64,000 bases of DNA from RYN-428 sp035551995 (GTDB taxonomy: Bacteria > Planctomycetota > Phycisphaerae > Tepidisphaerales > Tepidisphaeraceae), in contig DASZME010000007.1 of the NCBI GenBank assembly GCA_035551995.1, positions 42,236 to 106,235 on the forward strand, written 5' to 3'. Both the position numbers and the translations under genes were made by a program. The notes beneath the pieces are model-generated. The model had not been told where the DNA came from, ran no database searches, and worked only from the letters and a program-made list of their open reading frames with translations. Below, in pieces: positions 59,568-64,000 of this stretch. The first letter of the stretch is position 1; each line of letters opens with the position of its first letter.

Positions 59568-60130
59568 ATGACAACCACTCAAGCTATCGCTGCGCCGACA
59601 ACGGAGGATATTCTCCGCGCGCAGAGCGAGGGAGGCGTTGAATTTGTAGACAGGCAGCTATGGGAAAAGCCGGTGAGCATCGAATCCAGTGAGGTTGCGA
59701 TGACCGTCGGATCGCTGTTGAAGGCCCAAGCGTCAGAGATCGATGACGCTCGCGTTTTCGATTCAAGCCTCGGTTATCAGTGCCGATTCCGCCCGATCAT
59801 CAGACCCAGATTCGAATCCAACTTCGCCAATCGAGCCGATAAAATCATCGAGACGTCGGGCTTGCGGAATTTGGCCGGGTCATCGGGAAAGCAATGAAAA
59901 TCCAGCGTCGAGGAAAAGGTGGAGGAATATCTGGGCGTCATAAACTTTATCCGTGGGGGAAATCACTTCGATCGCGAGAGCTTTGGCTAGTGCAACCCTC
60001 AACGCGCACGGTGACCATTTATCGGGGTGATGGTTCAATTTCGCGCCTTCATGAGACGGATGAAATTAGCGGCGAGGCCGCGCTTCCTTCATTTCAATGC
60101 AAAGTGGCGGCTTTCTTTCGGCGCCGCTAA
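59568..60130 (+). pseudogene. Uma2-family gene, degraded
   Basis: The first frame has Uma2-like VEFVDRQLWEKPVSIESSEV and LLKAQASEIDDARVFDSSLG, then degenerates into FESNFANRADKIIETSG. A second frame resumes with the Uma2 C-terminus, LWLVQPSTRTVTIYRGDGS and ETDEISGEAALPSFQCK. The middle, which carries the PDXn(D/E)XK core (normally PDVxxV...APDLAVEV), is lost or scrambled, so several indels are needed. It is the second broken Uma2 gene in the window. Confidence 0.8.
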
Positions 60131-60196
60131 TATCACGGGCGTCCGATCGCGCGCGCGGAACTGGAAGTCGCTTCGGGAATCCTTTACGTTTGATTC

Positions 60197-61480
60197 ATGT
60201 CATCGACCGCGCTCCCTCCTTCGCGCCAACCCGCTTCGCCACAACTTGGCGCTCCGATCGATTCGGCGGCGTGGCTCGTTCTACTCGCGGCATTCCTTGG
60301 CTGGATGTTTGACGGGCTGGAAATGGGAATTTTTCCCCTCGTCGCCCGCCCGGCGTTGCACCAGATGCTTCCCGCCGGCGGCGACGGCGCGATCGGTCCG
60401 TGGATGGGATATATCACCGCCGCCTTTTTGCTCGGGGCGGCGGCGGGGGGATTGGTCTTCGGCTGGCTCGGCGACCGTATCGGCCGGGTCCGCGGCATGG
60501 CGCTGAGCGTCTTGTGCTATTCAGCCTTCACCGGCCTTGGCTTTTTTGCGCAACATCCCTGGCATCTGCTCGCGTTGCGATTCTTGGGAGCGCTGGGGAT
60601 GGGCGGCGAATGGTCACTGGGCGTGGCGCTGGTCATGGAATCGTGGCCGGAAGTCCGGCGGCCGCTGATGGCGGGAATCATCGGCGTGGCTTCGAACGCG
60701 GGCTTCGCTCTGATCGCGATTCTGGGAATGCTGTTCAAGGTCACCGAACAATCCTGGCGCTGGGTCATGCTGGCGGGCGTGACGCCGGCCTTGCTCACGC
60801 TGCTTATTCGGCTGTTCGTGCCCGAATCACAAAAATGGAAAGATTCGGTCGCCGAATCGGGACCGACCCGGCCGTTGCGGGAAGTCTTGTCGCAGCCATT
60901 GCTTTCGGTCACGCTCCTGGCGATTGCATTTGCTTCGATCGCATTGATCGGCACATGGGGATCGGTCCAGTGGATTCCGCTCTGGGTCGATAAACTCACC
61001 GGCGGAAAAATCCCCCAGGCTAAGGCCTATAGCCAGTTCACGTCGTCCGTTGGCGCCGTCGTCGGCAGCATGATCGGCCCGCTCGTCGCCGGCCGATTTG
61101 GACGGCGAATCACCTACTTCGGGTTGTGTCTGTGCTCACTGGTGCTGTGCGGCTTTTTATATCGCGGATTTCATGCCTACAATGCGTCGCTCCTGGCGAT
61201 GATCTTCCTTGTCGGCGCCAGCACGGCGGCCTTTTATGGGTGGCTGCCGTTGTATCTGCCCGAACTCTTTCCGACGCGCGTCCGGGCGACAGGGCAGGGG
61301 CTTGGGTACAACATGGGCCGAATCTTCGCCGCCGTCGGCGCGATCGAAGCGGGAAGCCTGGTCAACTTTTATGGCGGCAGCTACGCCAAATCGGGGGCGT
61401 CGATCACGCTGATTTACGCGGTCGGGCTGGTGTTGATCTGGGCGGCGCCGGAAACAAAGGGGCGGCCGCTACCGCGATAA
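60197..61480 (+). CDS. MFS transporter
   Basis: The product has 427 residues and about twelve membrane helices. The first helix carries LGWMFDGLEMGIFPL, the D-G-x-(D/E) motif of the sugar and aromatic-acid porter groups. The loop between helices 2 and 3 has GWLGDRIGRVRG, the MFS signature, and the central half repeats it with VAGRFGRRI. It should move a small organic molecule with protons across the inner membrane. Substrate unknown; it converges on queA with a 7-bp gap. Confidence 0.92.
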   Translation: MSSTALPPSRQPASPQLGAPIDSAAWLVLLAAFLGWMFDGLEMGIFPLVARPALHQMLPAGGDGAIGPWMGYITAAFLLGAAAGGLVFGWLGDRIGRVRGMALSVLCYSAFTGLGFFAQHPWHLLALRFLGALGMGGEWSLGVALVMESWPEVRRPLMAGIIGVASNAGFALIAILGMLFKVTEQSWRWVMLAGVTPALLTLLIRLFVPESQKWKDSVAESGPTRPLREVLSQPLLSVTLLAIAFASIALIGTWGSVQWIPLWVDKLTGGKIPQAKAYSQFTSSVGAVVGSMIGPLVAGRFGRRITYFGLCLCSLVLCGFLYRGFHAYNASLLAMIFLVGASTAAFYGWLPLYLPELFPTRVRATGQGLGYNMGRIFAAVGAIEAGSLVNFYGGSYAKSGASITLIYAVGLVLIWAAPETKGRPLPR

Positions 61481-61487
61481 ATCGCCG

Positions 61488-62528
61488 TCATTCGATCAGC
61501 ATCGCGTCGCCATAACTGAAGAAGCGGTAGCTGTTTTCGATGGCGATGCGGTAAAGTCGGCGTTGTTCTTCGAGGCCGGTCATTGCCGCGACAAGTGCGA
61601 TCAGCGTGCTGCGCGGCAGATGAAAGTTGGTCACCATCGCAGCGACGTGCTTCCAGGCGTAAGGCGGGTAAATAAAAATTTTCGTCTCCGACGTCCTGGC
61701 CGCGAAAAGTTCACCCGCGGGCTGACTCTCAAGCACTCGGACGGCGGTCGTTCCAACCGCGATGATCCTGCGTCCGGCGGCTTTGGCGCGGTTCAACGCT
61801 TCAGCCGCCTCCGTGTCGATTGTGTAAGCTTCGACGTGCATCGCGTGGTCTTCCAGCATGTCGCTTGTCACCGGCTTAAACGTGCCGACGCCCACGTTCA
61901 ATGTGACAAACGTCCGATGAACGCCTCGGTCATCCAACGCCGCGAAAAGCTCGGGAGTAAAGTGCAATGCCGCCGTGGGCGCGGCGATCGCCCCGGGGAT
62001 CGCGGCAAAAATAGTCTGGTAGCGCGAGCGGTCCAATTCATCGCGCGGATCGCTCTCCTTGTCGCGGCGGATATACGGCGGCAACGGCATTCGCCCGACG
62101 CGAGCCAATAGCGCCGTGGCCGATTCCGGCGGCTCGATCGAAACGCGATATTCGCCGCCGGCGTTTTTTTCGAGCACTGTTGCGGCGATCAGAGGATCAC
62201 CCGAGAAGCGAAGTTTTGCTCCCACTCCTCCGCCGATGTTTTTGAGTAAGACTCGCCAATGCCCGGCGCCTTCCTCGGCCAGGAAGAGTCCTTCAATCAG
62301 TCCGCCGCTTTCCTTGCGCAGGGTAAAGCGGGCCGGCATGACCTGCGCGTTGTTGAAGACGAGCAGATCGCCGGGACGAAGCAACCGCGGAAGATCCAAG
62401 AACGTTCGGTGTTCGACGCCGCGATCGCTTCGCCGATATTGAAGCAGGCGGGAACTGGATCGCTGCGGCGGCGGTTCCTGGGCGATGAGGCCGGGCGGCA
62501 GATGGAAATCCAACTCGTCGGTGCGCAT
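61488..62528 (-). CDS. queA: S-adenosylmethionine:tRNA ribosyltransferase-isomerase
   Basis: The product has 346 residues, the normal QueA size. Family segments include FHLPPGLIAQEPPPQRSSSR, RPGDLLVFNNAQVMPARF, GVHRTFVTLNVGVGTFKPV and TNFHLPRSTLIALVAAMTG. It transfers the ribosyl part of SAM to preQ1 in tRNA to make epoxyqueuosine. The ATG giving MRTDELDFHLPPG is used; the open frame extends far upstream over the neighbouring gene in another frame. A small membrane-protein gene ends 8 bp upstream on the same strand. Confidence 0.96.
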   Translation of the reverse strand: MRTDELDFHLPPGLIAQEPPPQRSSSRLLQYRRSDRGVEHRTFLDLPRLLRPGDLLVFNNAQVMPARFTLRKESGGLIEGLFLAEEGAGHWRVLLKNIGGGVGAKLRFSGDPLIAATVLEKNAGGEYRVSIEPPESATALLARVGRMPLPPYIRRDKESDPRDELDRSRYQTIFAAIPGAIAAPTAALHFTPELFAALDDRGVHRTFVTLNVGVGTFKPVTSDMLEDHAMHVEAYTIDTEAAEALNRAKAAGRRIIAVGTTAVRVLESQPAGELFAARTSETKIFIYPPYAWKHVAAMVTNFHLPRSTLIALVAAMTGLEEQRRLYRIAIENSYRFFSYGDAMLIE

Positions 62529-62536
62529 GGTAACGC

Positions 62537-62974
62537 TTACGGCCTTGGGGCGGGAGTGGAGACGCCCTGGATCAACTGCAAGAGCGGAACGAACAACGCC
62601 AGCAGTGTAAAAACGAGGAACGCCGACACGAAAAGAAACGCCAACAGTCGAAGCCGCCGGCGGACCTGCGCATTGGGAATCGAAAAGTTGGCCAGCGCCC
62701 ACAGCGCCGGCAAAGGCAGTAAGATCATCCAGAGATAATCGCGTATACACAGTTCGCTTGCCCGCAGGAGTAACCGTGTCGGGGCCGTCAGTCTCACCTG
62801 AAAATTGCTGAATACCGGCACGAACCTGGGTACGAAAAACACCAGGACAGCCATTACGAGCAAATATCCGATATAGGACGATATCAACCGCGACGCCAGG
62901 TATTTTGGGCCGGCCTTTCGAGGTCCCGGAGAGGGGATGCGGTAGTCGAGTTTGTGAGGAGTATGGGAGTCCAT
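62537..62974 (-). CDS. Small membrane protein, weakly GspF-like
   Basis: The product has 145 residues. The central part, SYIGYLLVMAVLVFFVPRFV followed by PVFSNFQVRLTAPTRLLLRA, recalls the C-terminal unit of type II secretion F proteins (helix, then VPxFxxxF, then L-P-x-x-T). Two more helices follow (YLWMILLPLPALWALANF, LLAFLFVSAFLVFTLLALFV). It is too short to be GspF, and no other secretion gene is near. It is probably cotranscribed with queA. Function unknown. Confidence 0.68.
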   Translation of the reverse strand: MDSHTPHKLDYRIPSPGPRKAGPKYLASRLISSYIGYLLVMAVLVFFVPRFVPVFSNFQVRLTAPTRLLLRASELCIRDYLWMILLPLPALWALANFSIPNAQVRRRLRLLAFLFVSAFLVFTLLALFVPLLQLIQGVSTPAPRP

Positions 62975-63012
62975 GGGCGCTTGCGTATGGCGACTGAGCG
63001 GAAATGGACTGA

Positions 63013-63516
63013 TTATCGATTGGTCGCGGGAGCCGACGCCGGCGCAGCATGTTCGATCCGGCCAAACAGGAGACCCTGATGCGTCGGTCCGCCGCTCCAG
63101 ACGCCGGCATAGTGGTCATCGAAGATCATGACGCGAGCCGTGTATGAGCCGATGCCGGGAACCCCCACGTTAGTAACCGTAATTATGGGCGTATCGCCCG
63201 CCCATACAACCGGAAGCACCAGCGGCACCGTCACATCTTTGCTTCCGAACTGAATCCGGGCGTTGAACAGCCAAAGATCGCCCCGCAATTTTTTTACGCT
63301 GACGATCGTGTAATGATCTTTTTTAGGTGCGGTGTTTTCGCCGTCAATGGTGAACTGACCGGCCAAACTGGCGTTGGTCATCACCCGCTCGAAACGAAGA
63401 TCCAACTCGGCCGGTTCGGCGGTACTTTGCGTAGCAGGTGGGATTTCGCCGGCGCGAGATCGAGGTGAAGTGAAACAAAATGACACAGCGAGTACGAAGG
63501 GAAACAGAAAACGCAT
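63013..63516 (-). CDS. Secreted hypothetical protein
   Basis: The product has 167 residues. A signal peptide (FLFPFVLAVSFCFTSPRSRA) is followed by a beta-rich domain with LRFERVMTNASLAGQFTI, KDHYTIVSVKKLRGDLWLFN and a final YAGVWSGGPTHQGLLFGRIE. This layout (a secreted protein with a W-FN strand and a final VWSGG...G.I strand) is seen in planctomycete hypotheticals, to my recollection. It is 38 bp upstream of the GspF-like gene on the same strand and may head the queA operon. Confidence 0.75.
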   Translation of the reverse strand: MRFLFPFVLAVSFCFTSPRSRAGEIPPATQSTAEPAELDLRFERVMTNASLAGQFTIDGENTAPKKDHYTIVSVKKLRGDLWLFNARIQFGSKDVTVPLVLPVVWAGDTPIITVTNVGVPGIGSYTARVMIFDDHYAGVWSGGPTHQGLLFGRIEHAAPASAPATNR

Positions 63517-64000
63517 TGTGGCTCCGATGATAGAGGCCCTTTGGCCTGCACTTATTGTACTATCATCGGAGCCATTGGTGGTTATTTGACTTCACATAAA
63601 TATGAGGGTGGCGTTCGAGCTATACGCTTCATTTTTATCGAGAGCGCCAGCGGCGAAAAACGAGGGCGTCGGGTGTCGTTACCAAAACATGTACTACAGG
63701 CCTTGCGAAAATCCTTCAGGCCATTTCGAAGATGCGTGAAACGTCTTCGGGTCACGGAACTCGCCCCGCAAGCGGGGCCGCTAAACGCAGGTACGACCTC
63801 AGCCAGCGACTGCGTCTTTCCAAAAACTCTCCGGGATTACCAAGCGAGGGAGAAGAGGACGTAAGCCCCTAAGGGTTATTTAGAGCGGTATTCAGTTCGG
63901 TGGCGCGTGCGACGTTTTCTTAGAGATCGCGTGGCTGAGCGTTTGGTGGTGACGCCGGTTCTGACGAACTCCGAAGAGCCGGATGCCGGGGCGCTTCGAT
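63517..64000. other. Right-edge intergenic region, no firm gene
   Basis: About 480 bp with no gene I can support. A copy of the dispersed palindrome lies at 63762-63790. From GTG 63907 a frame stays open to the window edge (starts MRRFLRDRVAERLVVTPVLT), but with only 31 codons and no ribosome site it may be chance; a longer view would settle it. A frame from 63541 reads through the repeat and is not believed. Confidence 0.5.
63762..63790. repeat. Copy of the GCGGCCCCGCTTGCGGGGC repeat
   Basis: CGCCCCGCAAGCGGGGCCGC followed by TAAACGCAG is an intact copy of the palindromic core, in the same orientation as the copies at 23516 and 47524. Confidence 0.75.

Noticed and set aside
62529..63119. 196-codon N-terminal extension of queA
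   Set aside because: It overlaps the small membrane-protein gene in another frame and is not QueA-like.
63541..63864. 107-codon plus-strand frame starting MACTYCTIIG
   Set aside because: It reads through the dispersed palindrome, has no ribosome site and no family resemblance.

Overview
The window is GC-rich and most likely comes from a planctomycete, probably of the Phycisphaerae side. This is inferred from gene families seen in the sequence: a LEPR-XLL type N-terminus (LESRQLLSA), a Tat-exported DUF1501 protein paired with a DUF1549/DUF1553 protein, several PQQ-like beta-propellers, a MoxR/DUF58/BatA-type/large VWA cluster, and a PIN-TRAM membrane protein. No rRNA, tRNA or CRISPR array was recognised.

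Layout. 1-3514: end of a urease operon (ureD 3' part, fused ureA-ureB, a small lipoprotein gene, ureC). 3568-6945: a His-rich secreted repeat protein, divergent from an ECF sigma factor / zinc-finger anti-sigma / Spy-CnrX-like periplasmic sensor trio; this may be a metal-responsive module beside a nickel enzyme. 6946-8642: a decayed stretch with the 3' end (domains V and VI) of a group II intron, a 5'-truncated hydroxyisobutyrate dehydrogenase relic and a nucleotidyltransferase. 8828-18032: a deaminase-family protein and pentose-phosphate genes (pgl, gnd, FGGY kinase) around two envelope glycosyltransferases. 18091-25828: aldo/keto reductase, YmdB-like phosphodiesterase, secreted and surface proteins. 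25996-31196: an envelope and lipid block (PIN-TRAM, UppP with a large inserted domain, PgsA, a pair of small EamA/SMR-type proteins, a FemAB/GNAT-like protein). 31385-42169: DUF1501 and DUF1553, a sugar epimerase, three PQQ-like propellers and a Tat-exported intradiol dioxygenase. 42371-47441: a large secreted protein, a tetraether-synthase-like radical SAM enzyme, a membrane protein and a divergent Lgt-like protein. 47708-59528: the MoxR/VWA cluster, invaded between moxR and the DUF58 gene by a small island (HicB with a broken HicA, a small ORF, and a GxxExxY-family gene inside a terminal-inverted-repeat element). 59568-64000: a broken Uma2 gene, an MFS transporter, queA and two small hypothetical genes.

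The most unusual signal is a set of five intergenic elements bounded by inverted arms. Two (46204-46318 and 56085-56541) share nearly identical 33-nt arms. One of these is empty; the other carries a GxxExxY/PDDEXK-like gene whose start codon lies inside the left arm. Three further elements have the same layout with other arm sequences. A second, shorter palindromic repeat (core GCGGCCCCGCTTGCGGGGC) recurs in many intergenic gaps. At least five genes are broken or truncated (HIBADH relic, two Uma2 genes, a small hypothetical, HicA), which points either to an actively decaying accessory fraction or, for the frameshifts, to residual assembly errors. All domain calls were made by eye, without database searches.
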